Positions 1 through 8,600 of a stretch of DNA of 64,000 nucleotides are shown in pieces. The translations under genes and the position numbers were made by a program. The stretch is taken from positions 434,001 to 498,000 of the forward strand of contig NZ_JAIVEM010000140.1 of the NCBI RefSeq assembly GCF_020404765.1. Direction: 5' to 3'. The notes under the pieces were generated by a model. The model searched no databases. It was not told where the DNA came from and saw only the letters and a program-made list of their open reading frames with translations. This stretch comes from Paenibacillus sp. BJ-4 (GTDB taxonomy: Bacteria > Bacillota > Bacilli > Paenibacillales > Paenibacillaceae). The number at the start of each line of letters is the position of its first letter. Position 1 is the first letter of the stretch.

Positions 1-44
1 TAATCCTGCATGTCTATAATCTTCTTTTTAGAGGAGGTGTCATT

Positions 45-215
45 TTGGAATTATTTCTAGTTATACTTAATATGTTAATTATTCTTGTTTCTATTGCTGG
101 TGGAGTGCTTTTAATTGGACTATTGTACAGGGGGTATAAGCTGTTAGGCTTACTTATTGCTGAGAAAAAAAATAAAAATAATTCCGAAAAAAGAAATAAT
201 CAAAATTCCCACTAA
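45..215 (+). CDS. Small single-pass membrane protein (56 aa)
   Basis: Starts at TTG (45) eight bases after a strong GAGGAGGTG ribosome binding site (31-39). The first 30 residues form a hydrophobic helix rich in Leu, Ile and Val with a Gly-Gly kink. The second half is charged and Lys/Asn-rich and would be cytoplasmic. A rho-independent terminator overlaps the stop codon, so this looks like a complete short transcription unit. It is too short for family assignment; a leader peptide, toxin-like peptide or small regulator are all possible. Its expression is supported by the ribosome binding site and terminator, not by homology. Confidence 0.55.
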   Translation: MELFLVILNMLIILVSIAGGVLLIGLLYRGYKLLGLLIAEKKNKNNSEKRNNQNSH

Positions 216-242
216 CCTTAATTGGTCGGTGGGAATTTTTTT
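203..242 (+). terminator. Rho-independent terminator after the 56-aa ORF
   Basis: AAATTCCCAC (203-212) pairs with GTGGGAATTT (229-238), followed by a T run. The 5' arm overlaps the last codons of the small membrane protein. Confidence 0.75.
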
Positions 243-418
243 GTTGAATGAATTATCATATTACTCACCGAATAGCTTTTTAGATGATCAGCATATTTTG
301 CAAAAAATGTGATACATAACATAAATTTCATATAATATTATATATGGTTAATTTTAGGGAAAAATAAAATGCAATAATATAAAAATTTTAGGATTTTTAT
401 ATGAAGGATGGATATGAC

Positions 419-1066
419 ATGAAGCATACACCTACGATTCGGGCGGAATTAGACAGATACCTAAAACAAGAGGGGTGAGCCTAACGTAATTCGGGCATAT
501 TGCAGGCATTAATAGGGGGTAAAAGAGACGGACGAAGATACTTTATATTGGATCAAACAGTATAAAGATTGGGCGAAATGTAATATTTACGTTAATAAAC
601 TCCTGTCTGGAGATATAAGTGTGCTAAACGATTATGTTGAATGCATTGCTGTAACAACTAATGAGGCCGACAAAGAAATGGTTACTAAGCTGTTGAACGT
701 AATGCTTGCTGCTAACCGATATCAGATTGATGTAGATAACATACTTCGGCGTTTTGAAACGGAGATTAATTTATTACCAAACAGCAACCATCTGCTGATA
801 TGTATACTCATCAAGTAGTACCAGAACAATCTACGCGTTTTAAATATGAATTAGCTAAATATTACTTAAATAGAGGTAGATACTCAATTGGATTTAAATA
901 TTTGTTAGACGTTTTATCTAAATCATTAGCCATTAATAAAGAAGCTTTTTTTATTAGGTGCATAAGATTATTTGAGCAATTTAATGAATTTGCAGACGTT
1001 CAAGCTCATTCAAATTACGAAACTTTAGTTAGTAAAGGAAAAAAATATAAATTATTTTATTATTGA
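419..1066 (+). pseudogene. Decayed HTH (XRE-like) regulator with TPR-like C-terminus
   Basis: Three reading frames in order give one degenerate protein. ATG 419 starts MKHTPTIRAELDRYLKQEG, which stops. An adjacent frame reads LT*FGHIAGINRG, the start of an XRE-type helix-turn-helix with TAA where Gln (CAA) is expected. From about 522 a third frame gives VKETDEDTLYWIKQYKDWA and continues to about 785. A final shift leads to MYTHQVVPEQ and the end at 1066. From memory of Paenibacillus HTH/TPR-like regulators about 430 residues long, the N-terminal DNA-binding part is joined directly to the C-terminal repeats, so a large middle section is missing. Frameshifts, stops and the deletion together make it a pseudogene. 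The family placement rests on recognition, not on a search. Confidence 0.7.
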
Positions 1067-1153
1067 TTGTCGTAACTATGTCTACTTAAACAATTTATGA
1101 TATGGTTGAAGGGTTATGCTCAACTTGGATAGTCTAAGGAATTGAGAATCAGC

Positions 1154-1190
1154 AGAGTGCTTTTGGAGAGATCCAGAAGCACTCTTTTTG
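1154..1190 (+). terminator. Rho-independent terminator downstream of the regulator remnant
   Basis: AGAGTGCTT (1154-1162) pairs with AAGCACTCT (1177-1185), followed by TTTTT. It probably once ended the now broken regulator gene. Confidence 0.7.
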
Positions 1191-1205
1191 TCATATAATC
1201 TAAAC

Positions 1206-1319
1206 TCGAAAAATGAACACAAAAACGAAGTAGGCGGAATGGTGCTGTGCAAGCAGGACGGTGGCGATGGGAAGCACCATCCGACTGCGCAGGTGGCGCA
1301 ATAGGTAACTTTTAAGCTC
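1206..1319. repeat. Dispersed repeat, short copy (A)
   Basis: About 110 bp that align closely with 12910-13084. Shared segments include GGCGGAATGGTGCTGT, CGGTGGCGATGGGAAGCA, ATCCGACTGCGCAG and AACTTTTAAG. Copy A lacks the roughly 60-bp hairpin insertion of copy B. Potential pairings include GATGG with CCATC around the loop GAAGCA, GCAG with CTGC, and GTGC with GCGC through one wobble pair. It lies between a terminator and the germination operon and contains no ORF. Origin (MITE-like element or RNA gene) is unknown. Confidence 0.75.
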
Positions 1320-1375
1320 AAAAAGAAGACTCCAAAACCACCTTGAAGTGGAACTGGAGTCTTCTTTTTGAGCTT
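1314..1375. repeat. Perfect 21-bp inverted repeat ahead of the ger operon
   Basis: Positions 1314-1334 are exactly complementary to 1355-1375. The 20-base loop can form an inner CCAC/GTGG stem. There is no proper T run after the 3' arm, but T-rich sequence lies inside it. It abuts repeat copy A. It could act as a terminator or insulator between the pseudogene region and the ger operon, or mark an old insertion. Confidence 0.8.
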
Positions 1376-1455
1376 GTTGGATACATAATCCTTTGCAGGC
1401 TGGTAATCCTACATGTCATATACCTGTTCGGCTTATTCGTAGAGGGGGAATAACG

Positions 1456-3075
1456 ATGAGGAAAGGACCCAAGTTGCCAAGATTACCATGGAGCCGGCGA
1501 GCGATTCCGGCCGCAGATCGTAAGTCCCAAAATACCAATGCTCTTAAAGGATTGCCTGAACCATCCTGGCTGGAACAGCCGTTGCGGGGCAGCCTGGAAG
1601 ACAACTTGACTGCATTGCGTGATATTTTCAAGGATTGTTCTGATATCGTCTACCGAGAGCTGATGATTTCACCTGAACACAAAGGGTTATTGGCTTATGT
1701 TGAAGGTACGGTGAAATCGGAGGATTTGCAGGATCATATCCTGCGGCCTTTCATTTTAGGCATGATGCTCAAGGACCCTGAGGTAAACGGTACATTGGAC
1801 CCGCTGGATGAAACTCGGATTTCCATGTCCCAGACCAAAACGATGGATCAATGGAAAACGGTCTCGGCGGCGATACTGGACGGCAATGCCGCCTTGTTCG
1901 TAGACGGTAAGTCTCGAGCGTATATCTTCAGTGCTAAGGGAGGCGTCCGCCGTGGGGTGGAGGAGCCTCAGACCGAAGCGGTTATTCGTGGACCGCGTGA
2001 AGGATTTACCGAGACCCTTCGGGTGAATACAGCCTTGCTGCGATTCAAGCTGAAAACCTCCAAGCTCAAGATGCTCAGCATGACCATCGGGAAAGAAACC
2101 CAAACGAGCATCGTCCTTAGCTATATCGAGGGGATTATCGATCCGAAGCTAGTAGATGATGTAAAAAAAAGGCTCAGCGATATCAAAATTGATGGTGTGC
2201 TGGATACGGGATACATTGAGGAGTTGATTGAGGACCACCCGTTTTCCCCGTTTCCGCAAATGGAATACACGGAACGACCCGATACTGTCACCGCGGAATT
2301 ATTGGAAGGGCGCTTTGCCATTTTTGTGGACGGGACGCCCTTCGCCCTGATTGGTCCAGTCACGATGTGGATGATGATGCAGGCGAGCGAAGACTATTAC
2401 GAGCGTTTTTTCATCAGTAATATGGTGCGCTGGATTCGGTTTCTTTTTCTCATATTAGCGCTCTTTTTGCCCGCATTATATGTAGCGGTCACGACCTATC
2501 ATCAGGATATGCTGCCGACGACACTCATCTTGAGTATCGCGGCGGCGCGTGAGTCCATCCCGTTCCCCGCCCTGGTGGAAGCGTTGATGATGGAGATTTC
2601 CTTTGAGGCGTTACGGGAAGCAGGGATTCGCCTCCCCAAAACAGTAGGTCAGGCTGTCAGTATCCTCGGGGCGCTTGTTATCGGGCAGGCAGCCGTACAA
2701 GCAGGAATCGTATCGGCTCCCATCGTTATTGTTGTGTCCCTCACGGGGATTGCTTCGTTTACGATTCCGCGTTTTAACTTTGCCATTACGGTCCGCCTGT
2801 TACGGTTCCCGATCATGCTGATGGCGGGGGTATTCGGATTGTTTGGAGTCATTATCGCAACCACACTGATTGCTACACATTTAACTAAGCTAACGTCGTT
2901 TGGTGTGCCTTACATGAGCGGGTATAGCCCGTACAATCACATGGACCAAAAGGATATCGTCGTTCGTGCGCCATGGTGGAAATTGACCAGTCGACCTTCC
3001 TGGGTTAGAAAAGACAACAACAAACGAGCGAAGAAAAAGATGAATGGAACGCCCACAACCGAGGAGGGATGGTGA
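1456..3075 (+). CDS. gerKA: Spore germinant receptor subunit A (GerA/GerKA family)
   Basis: A 539-residue A subunit of a GerA-type germinant receptor, expected in the spore inner membrane with the B, C and D proteins. The ATG at 1456 follows AGAGGGGGAA and is preferred over an upstream ATG at 1393. The N-terminal cytoplasmic half carries features typical of the family, including a PFPQ segment near residue 260. Several membrane helices follow from about residue 320 (FLFLILALFLPALYVAV and later stretches), then a basic cytoplasmic tail. Length is normal for the family. The stop overlaps the start of the C subunit as TGATG, which implies translational coupling. The germinant cannot be told from sequence. 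Confidence 0.92.
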   Translation: MRKGPKLPRLPWSRRAIPAADRKSQNTNALKGLPEPSWLEQPLRGSLEDNLTALRDIFKDCSDIVYRELMISPEHKGLLAYVEGTVKSEDLQDHILRPFILGMMLKDPEVNGTLDPLDETRISMSQTKTMDQWKTVSAAILDGNAALFVDGKSRAYIFSAKGGVRRGVEEPQTEAVIRGPREGFTETLRVNTALLRFKLKTSKLKMLSMTIGKETQTSIVLSYIEGIIDPKLVDDVKKRLSDIKIDGVLDTGYIEELIEDHPFSPFPQMEYTERPDTVTAELLEGRFAIFVDGTPFALIGPVTMWMMMQASEDYYERFFISNMVRWIRFLFLILALFLPALYVAVTTYHQDMLPTTLILSIAAARESIPFPALVEALMMEISFEALREAGIRLPKTVGQAVSILGALVIGQAAVQAGIVSAPIVIVVSLTGIASFTIPRFNFAITVRLLRFPIMLMAGVFGLFGVIIATTLIATHLTKLTSFGVPYMSGYSPYNHMDQKDIVVRAPWWKLTSRPSWVRKDNNKRAKKKMNGTPTTEEGW

Positions 3076-4298
3076 TGAAGAAGTCCAAAGCGTCTGATGC
3101 AGGGAAAGTACGTAAAGCGGCTGTGCTCAGTTGTTTGTTGCTTTGTTCTGTTCTTTTGGGGGGATGCTGGGATCGTCGTGAAGTGAACGATGTGGCCTTT
3201 GTAATGGGTACCGGGTTGGATAAGGAAGGAGATCAATACCGTGTAACGATGCAAATTGCTCTTCCCGGACAGCTCGGTTCTTCGGGAAACACAGGAGGTG
3301 GGGGAGGTACAAGCGGAACAAAATCCTATTATCTGGTGTCCAAGACAGGCCCAAGCTTTCGGGGAGCAAGCGCCGAGGAGCAGCGGGGAGTTTCACGAAC
3401 GCTGAATTTCTCCCATCGACGGGTACTATTATTCGGCGAGGCGCTGGCACGTGAGGGGATCAGCAAATTTATGGATGTATTGGCGCGTATTCCGCAGAAC
3501 CGTCTGTCTTCACTGGTTGTCATCACGAAGGGATCAGCCATGGATGTGCTGCAGGCGGATGCGCCGATTGAGCAATATCCAGCAGAGATGGTGCGTGAGC
3601 TCAACTTTTCATATATGAAGAAACCCCGCTCCATTAAGCTGTTGATGAATTCAATCCTGATGGATGGAATTGACCCGGTTGTGCCGGTGATGTCTCTCGT
3701 GAAAAATGGTCCCGCCAATATAAAAGACAAGAAGACGAATATTCAGGTGGATGGGCTGGCTGTCTTTCGCAAAGACAGAGTAACGGGAATTATTGATAAC
3801 CATCTAAGCCGGTTTCTGCTATTGGGTATGGAGCAGGCCAAGGATACGGAGATATTCATCCCCCCTCCTAAAGGTGCTGGTTATATATCCGTTCATCTCA
3901 TCGAAAATAACGTCCATATCAAGCCTCATATTCAGGGGGATGATATTCGAATGAGCATTCGTCTGAACTGCAACGGGAATGTAAGGGAGGATGAGACCAC
4001 TTTTGATATATCCAATGAGGAAAATTTGAAGTGGCTGGAGCAGCAAGTTGCCGAAGAAATCAAGAAAGAGTTGGGTGAGGCTGTCCGGGTTATTCAGCAA
4101 AAATATCATTCAGACATACTTGGTTTGGGCCGGGCTATCATTATGAATCTTCCTGATGAATGGAAACGGATTAAACCTCGATGGGAACAGCTGTATCCCA
4201 AGGTAGAGGTCACCATAGATCCAATTGTGCATATTGAGAATGTCGGGGCGATCACCAAACCATTCGGGATCAAAAAGGAGCAGATCCAAAATGAATAA
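3075..4298 (+). CDS. gerKC: Germinant receptor subunit C lipoprotein (GerC/GerKC family)
   Basis: A 407-residue lipoprotein. The signal sequence ends in a clear lipobox, LLGGC, followed by WDRREVND, the typical start of mature GerC proteins. The start at ATG 3075 overlaps the gerA stop (TGATG) and is well spaced from GAGGAGGG (3061-3068); ATG 3069 in the same frame is too close. GerC subunits sit on the outer face of the spore inner membrane beside A and B. Length matches the family. The 3' end overlaps the next gene by eight bases. Confidence 0.92.
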   Translation: MKKSKASDAGKVRKAAVLSCLLLCSVLLGGCWDRREVNDVAFVMGTGLDKEGDQYRVTMQIALPGQLGSSGNTGGGGGTSGTKSYYLVSKTGPSFRGASAEEQRGVSRTLNFSHRRVLLFGEALAREGISKFMDVLARIPQNRLSSLVVITKGSAMDVLQADAPIEQYPAEMVRELNFSYMKKPRSIKLLMNSILMDGIDPVVPVMSLVKNGPANIKDKKTNIQVDGLAVFRKDRVTGIIDNHLSRFLLLGMEQAKDTEIFIPPPKGAGYISVHLIENNVHIKPHIQGDDIRMSIRLNCNGNVREDETTFDISNEENLKWLEQQVAEEIKKELGEAVRVIQQKYHSDILGLGRAIIMNLPDEWKRIKPRWEQLYPKVEVTIDPIVHIENVGAITKPFGIKKEQIQNE

Positions 4299-4515
4299 AG
4301 TATTTTTGTTACCGTTGGTACTGGCTATGCTTTTTATGTATCTGATTGACCGTAAAAGTCTAAAATCCGCACCTTCTGTCAATCGTTGGGTCTCAATCGT
4401 ATTATATGCCATTAGCATTGGGATCTGGATCTATGGAACTTCGACAAAGAGTTCCGTTTATGTGGCCACATGGCTAAGCCGTTTCATTGATATATGGCTC
4501 CCTCCTGCGTTGTAA
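4291..4515 (+). CDS. Small two-helix germinant receptor D-type subunit (74 aa)
   Basis: ATG 4291 overlaps the end of gerC (ATGAATAA). The 74-residue product has two predicted transmembrane helices, VFLLPLVLAMLFMYLI and WVSIVLYAISIGIWIY, joined by a basic loop. Small two-helix D proteins are known to accompany some gerA-type operons and to modulate receptor function; assignment here rests on size, topology and position between C and B. A longer in-frame start at 4225 lies deep inside gerC and is unlikely. Confidence 0.75.
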   Translation: MNKVFLLPLVLAMLFMYLIDRKSLKSAPSVNRWVSIVLYAISIGIWIYGTSTKSSVYVATWLSRFIDIWLPPAL

Positions 4516-4554
4516 CGAGCGTAAGATGCCAGTAGGAAAAGGAGGATCTCCTGT

Positions 4555-5631
4555 ATGAAACAGTTCACAACCAGACAAATCGTGCTGCTTAGTGTGTTGC
4601 TGGAGACCCATGTAACTTTGTTACATGCTCCTTCACAGGCGGCAGCGTTCGCAGCACAGCATGCCTATTGGACCTGCGTGGTTGCAGCCATCGTGTTATG
4701 CCTGCCTATTTGGGTATTTTTGAAGCTGGGGCAGCGGTTTCCTGATCAAGATCTGTTTCAGGTTATGGTCAGCTCTAACCCGTTCATAGGGCGGATCCTG
4801 CTGATGATCTACTTCGTTCTATTTTTAATCGTGTTTAGCCGGGATCTGTGGATTATTACCGACTTGGTCAAGGCGGTCTTACTACAGCAAACCCCTTTTT
4901 TTATGATTTCAATGATCGTGCTGTTAACCACTGTTTTTATGGCTAAGGGCGGTATTAACACCATCGTGAACCTGAGTGAAATGTTTATACCGATATCCAT
5001 TTTAACACTGCTAACGATGCCGTTTTTCTTTGGCGTCAATATGGACTTTTCAGAGTTCAGGCCATTTTTGTACCCGAACATGAGTGGAATCATGAAGGGA
5101 GGCTGGTATATGTTTTCTTATATGGCGGACATTCTAATGATCCCTTTTGTACTTCAAGGGAAAAGCTATCGCCCTTCTGGTGCATGGTGGGGTCATTTAA
5201 TAGGGACATGCTTCATGATCATGATTGTCCTGCTTATGCAACTTGTCATAGGTGTTCCGATTCTGATGCGATTGTTCTATCCCTCCTATGAGCTGGCACG
5301 TCAGCTGTATGTAACGGATTTTCTGGATCGGTTTGATATATTTGTAGGCGGATTCACGATACCTGCCTTGCTTATTAAATTGGGAATGGATTTGTATGTG
5401 CTCAGCATGATAATTAAACGATTATTCCCTCATGTCAGTGGTGCCTTGATGGTTTGGCCTGTAGGTTTGCTGGGATACATCTGCTCCTTCATTGTTTTTT
5501 CAAATATCATTCAGACTTACGATTTTAGCCGGGAGTGGACGGTCGTGATGATGATGTTCCTTGTAGTTCTTCCCTTAGTGCTGTGTCTGTTGCTACGACC
5601 CAAGAATAAGGGAGAAGAACAGGGAAACTAG
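4555..5631 (+). CDS. gerKB: Germinant receptor subunit B, first copy (GerB/GerKB permease)
   Basis: A 358-residue multi-helix membrane protein of the spore germination permease family (APC superfamily), the subunit linked to germinant recognition. It begins MKQFTTRQIVLLSVLLE and has about ten hydrophobic segments. The ribosome binding site is AGGAGGATC, and the gene follows the D gene after 39 bases. It is followed 59 bases later by a close paralog. The start region, ribosome binding site and part of the leader are duplicated in front of that second copy, which shows a tandem duplication. Confidence 0.9.
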   Translation: MKQFTTRQIVLLSVLLETHVTLLHAPSQAAAFAAQHAYWTCVVAAIVLCLPIWVFLKLGQRFPDQDLFQVMVSSNPFIGRILLMIYFVLFLIVFSRDLWIITDLVKAVLLQQTPFFMISMIVLLTTVFMAKGGINTIVNLSEMFIPISILTLLTMPFFFGVNMDFSEFRPFLYPNMSGIMKGGWYMFSYMADILMIPFVLQGKSYRPSGAWWGHLIGTCFMIMIVLLMQLVIGVPILMRLFYPSYELARQLYVTDFLDRFDIFVGGFTIPALLIKLGMDLYVLSMIIKRLFPHVSGALMVWPVGLLGYICSFIVFSNIIQTYDFSREWTVVMMMFLVVLPLVLCLLLRPKNKGEEQGN

Positions 5632-5690
5632 AATGAGGTTGGCTGCATTGTAACGCATGTAATGAATGCGCAAAAGGAGGATGTACCTGC

Positions 5691-6863
5691 ATGAGGCAGT
5701 TCACAACCAGACAAATTGTATTGCTTGGTGTATTGTTAGAGGTCGGTATTACCCTGGTGCATGCTCCGGGTCAGGCAGCAGATTACGCGCACCAGCATGC
5801 CTATTGGACCTGTGCGATTGCTGCCATCGTAATATGCTTGCCGATCTGGGCGATGTTGAAGCTTAAGCGGCGTTTTCCAGATCAGGATCTACTACAGGCC
5901 ATAGTCAGCTCTCACCCCGTGCTAGGGCGTATGCTGCTTGTGGTCTATCTTATTTTATTCCTGATCATTTTTGCACGAGATCTGAGAATTATTACTGATC
6001 TGGTGGAGATTGTCCTTTTGCCGCTGACTCCGATTGTCGTCATATCCCTTATTTTACTACTGACCTTAACGTTCATGGCTAAGGGCGGTATAAGCACCAT
6101 TGTGAATTTAGCGGAGATTTTTGTACCGTTGTTGATTCTGACGCTACTGACGATGCCGCTTTTTTTCGGGCGTAATATGGATTTTTCAGCGATAAGACCG
6201 TTTTTACACCCGGATATAGGTGGAGTGATCAAAGGCAGCTGGCGCATGCTTGGTTATATGGCAGACCTTATGATGCTGCCCTTTATCATTGCTGGGCGCA
6301 GCTACAATGGACGCAGTGCGTGGCTTGGACATTTGATCGGGAGCGCATTTCTGATCGTGCTAGTGTTGCAGTCAGAGCTGGTTATTGGTGTTCCTATCTT
6401 GTCACGGCTGTTTTATCCATCGTATGAACTGGCGCGCCAGTTGCAGCTAACGGACTTTCTGGATCGGTTTGACTTGTTTGTGGCTGGACTGACCGTACCG
6501 ACCTTTCTTACCAAAGTTGGGGTTGATCTGTACGTTATTGGTTTGACGACCAAACGCATGTTTGCCCATACATGGGGAAGTCTGATGGTTTGGCCTGTAG
6601 GCTTGTTGGGTTACGTCTGCTCTTTTATGCTGTTCTCTAACGTCGTCCAAATTTATGATTTCAGTCGGGAGTGGACCATGGTGATGGTTATTTTCTTCGT
6701 TTTCATGCCTTTAGTGCTATGGCTGCTACTCCGGCCCAAACCAAAAGAAGATAACGGTGATCATAAGCCATCTGGAGAGAAGCAGGATAGTACAAGTCAG
6801 CCAGATAGCGCGAGCCAGCAAGAAAGCCAGCAGGCAAGCAGCACAGGAGAAGCTAACTTATAA
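5691..6863 (+). CDS. Germinant receptor subunit B, second copy (paralog)
   Basis: A 390-residue paralog of the preceding gene, collinear over the whole membrane domain (MRQFTTRQIVLLGVLLE; FYPSYELARQL; VWPVGLLGY). It differs mainly by a hydrophilic C-terminal tail rich in Ser, Gln and Glu after about residue 350. Divergence is large enough for distinct ligand specificity. Two B subunits sharing one A and one C occur in some Bacillus germinant receptors. An AAAGGAGGATG ribosome binding site precedes it. No clear terminator follows. Confidence 0.88.
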   Translation: MRQFTTRQIVLLGVLLEVGITLVHAPGQAADYAHQHAYWTCAIAAIVICLPIWAMLKLKRRFPDQDLLQAIVSSHPVLGRMLLVVYLILFLIIFARDLRIITDLVEIVLLPLTPIVVISLILLLTLTFMAKGGISTIVNLAEIFVPLLILTLLTMPLFFGRNMDFSAIRPFLHPDIGGVIKGSWRMLGYMADLMMLPFIIAGRSYNGRSAWLGHLIGSAFLIVLVLQSELVIGVPILSRLFYPSYELARQLQLTDFLDRFDLFVAGLTVPTFLTKVGVDLYVIGLTTKRMFAHTWGSLMVWPVGLLGYVCSFMLFSNVVQIYDFSREWTMVMVIFFVFMPLVLWLLLRPKPKEDNGDHKPSGEKQDSTSQPDSASQQESQQASSTGEANL

Positions 6864-6896
6864 GTTTACTATATTCATGGGAAAAGTAATTCTTAT

Positions 6897-6924
6897 TTGT
6901 CTTTCAGCCCTCTAATTGTATACT
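6897..6924 (+). promoter_or_regulatory. Candidate sigma-A promoter for the HemD-like gene
   Basis: TTGTCT (6897-6902) and TATACT (6919-6924) are separated by 16 bases, 40 bases before the HemD-like gene. Identified by eye. Confidence 0.4.
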
Positions 6925-6964
6925 TGGTAGAAAGAAATACGACTTCTACAAAGGAGGGAACAGG

Positions 6965-7816
6965 ATGGCACAACGCATGGCAGGCAAGAGAGTTGCCCTT
7001 GCCGGTCCCCGTAAAGCAGACGAAATGGCATTGCTGGTTACGAAAATGGGGGGCGAGCCAGTGCAGCGTCCGGCCCAGGGCACGGTTTTTCTGGATGATA
7101 TTGAGCTGCGCAACGCGGTTGTATCGTGGGTGAAGCAGCCACCGGATTGGAACATTTTTACGACAGGTATGGGCTTGAACGCGCTGTTCGATATGGCTGA
7201 GGATATGGGTGTGGCAGAGCAGATTATGGAGCTGCTACATTCATCGAACATTGCAGCGCGAGGCTACAAGACGGTCAATGAACTCAAAAAGCGCGGCTTC
7301 ACGCCAGATGTACGGGATGAGGATGGAAGTTTGGACGGGTTGACGCGAGCTTTTGCTCCGTATGATCTGAAGGGGAAGGAAGTGCTGTTGCAGCCGCACG
7401 GTGATCCGGCCCCGCGGCTGGTGAAGTGGCTGGATGAGCAGGGGGCAGTTACCCGACAGGTGCTTCCTTATAAGCATATTCCACCCGAGGAAGCGAATTT
7501 ACAAGCGTTGCTAGCAGATATCGTGAATCGCAACGTTGATGCAGTTACGTTTACGAGTGGTCCGCAGATCCGCTTTTTGTGCCAATATGCTAGAGAACAG
7601 AACCGTATGGAGGATTTGCTAGAGGCTTTTCGCCAAGATGTAATTGCGGTGTCAGTAGGCAAGGTGACTGCGCAGTCTATTTTGGAGGAAGGAATTGAAC
7701 GGATCGTGTTCCCGGTAGAAGAGCGTATGGGCGCGATGATGGTGGAGCTGGGAAAATATTTTGAGCATCGCGGTTCAGCGCATGGCTTCGGTCTGGAAGT
7801 TGTGAATGAGCACTGA
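6965..7816 (+). CDS. Uroporphyrinogen-III synthase-like protein
   Basis: A 283-residue member of the HemD family (two Rossmann-like lobes, no cofactor). HemD closes hydroxymethylbilane to uroporphyrinogen III, the last common precursor of heme and cobalamin. Recognisable segments are FTSGPQIRFL and the C-terminal VSVGKVTAQSILEEG. The start is ATG 6965 after AAGGAGGGAACAGG. It lies two transcription units upstream of the cobalamin operon, suggesting it may feed that pathway. Some members of this family in Bacilli are paralogs of uncertain activity, so the catalytic role is inferred. Confidence 0.75.
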   Translation: MAQRMAGKRVALAGPRKADEMALLVTKMGGEPVQRPAQGTVFLDDIELRNAVVSWVKQPPDWNIFTTGMGLNALFDMAEDMGVAEQIMELLHSSNIAARGYKTVNELKKRGFTPDVRDEDGSLDGLTRAFAPYDLKGKEVLLQPHGDPAPRLVKWLDEQGAVTRQVLPYKHIPPEEANLQALLADIVNRNVDAVTFTSGPQIRFLCQYAREQNRMEDLLEAFRQDVIAVSVGKVTAQSILEEGIERIVFPVEERMGAMMVELGKYFEHRGSAHGFGLEVVNEH

Positions 7817-7837
7817 CATGTGATCAAGAGTACAATA

Positions 7838-7871
7838 AAGATAAGGGTCTACGAGGCCTTTATCTTTTTTT
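7838..7871 (+). terminator. Rho-independent terminator after the HemD-like gene
   Basis: AAGATAAGG pairs with CCTTTATCTT (one imperfect position), followed by a run of T. Confidence 0.7.
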
Positions 7872-7972
7872 GTTGAAATGCATCGTTAGCATTTTTTGTT
7901 ATAGCGAAAATATTTATCTAATATAATGAATAAGTTTTCGATGCATGCTACTAGGACAGGAGCTGAGCGTTT

Positions 7973-8527
7973 ATGAATTCTATTTGTGTATTTGCCGGGT
8001 CCAGACCTGGACATTCATCGGTATACCTTGAGGCGGCAGGCAAGCTGGGAGAGGCTTTGGCCCGACATCATGTTCGCCTGATCTATGGAGGCTCCAGCAG
8101 GGGGCTGATGGGCGAGGTGGCAAACGGAATGCTGGCGGGCGGTGGTCAGGTCACCGGAATCATGCCGACGCTGTTATTTGATGCGGAAATTGTTCATCGG
8201 GGCGTTACCGAATTTATTGAGGTTGCAAATATGCATGAACGCAAGGCAGCGATGAGCGAAATGGCCGATGCGTTCATTGCCCTCCCGGGTGGCCTGGGTA
8301 CCTTCGAGGAACTGTTCGAGGTACTGTGCTGGGCGCAAATCGGCATTCATCGCAAGCCCATTGGATTGCTGAATGTGAGCGGATATTTTAATCCGTTGGT
8401 GGAAATGGTGCACCATAGTGCGCAGGAGGGTTTCGCCGGGGCTGAGCATCCATCGCTGCTGAGCATCTCTGCGGACCCGGATGAATTGCTGCGTATGCTA
8501 AAAAATAAGGCGGAGAACTTGAAATAA
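7973..8527 (+). CDS. LOG-family (TIGR00730) Rossmann-fold nucleotide hydrolase
   Basis: A 184-residue protein with the family signatures GGSSRGLMG near residue 40 and PGGLGTFEE near residue 100. LOG-type enzymes release free bases from nucleoside 5'-monophosphates (cytokinin riboside phosphates in plants and plant-associated microbes); the bacterial substrate is often unknown. Full length for the family. A weak AGGAGCTGAG ribosome binding site precedes ATG 7973. It is followed by the cobalamin leader and shows no functional link to it. Confidence 0.88.
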   Translation: MNSICVFAGSRPGHSSVYLEAAGKLGEALARHHVRLIYGGSSRGLMGEVANGMLAGGGQVTGIMPTLLFDAEIVHRGVTEFIEVANMHERKAAMSEMADAFIALPGGLGTFEELFEVLCWAQIGIHRKPIGLLNVSGYFNPLVEMVHHSAQEGFAGAEHPSLLSISADPDELLRMLKNKAENLK

Positions 8528-8541
8528 AGCGTTTTTCGTGC

Positions 8542-8571
8542 TTGCACAACTGATTAAGGCAAGGTTATGAT
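8542..8571 (+). promoter_or_regulatory. Candidate promoter of the cobalamin leader
   Basis: TTGCAC (8542-8547) and TATGAT (8566-8571) with an 18-base spacer lie about 30 bases before the riboswitch aptamer. The -35 match is poor. Confidence 0.35.
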
Positions 8572-8600
8572 AAGACCCATAATCGAATAGCGGACAGACA

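Noticed and set aside
45-1066. Idea that the 56-aa peptide and the HTH/TPR remnant form an arbitrium- or Rap-like signal-receptor pair
   Set aside because: The peptide lacks a typical exported pro-peptide layout and the receptor remnant fits an ordinary HTH/TPR-like regulator; adjacency alone is not evidence.
1393-1455. N-terminal extension of the GerA subunit
   Set aside because: No ribosome binding site; the extra residues do not match the family, while AGAGGGGG fits ATG 1456.
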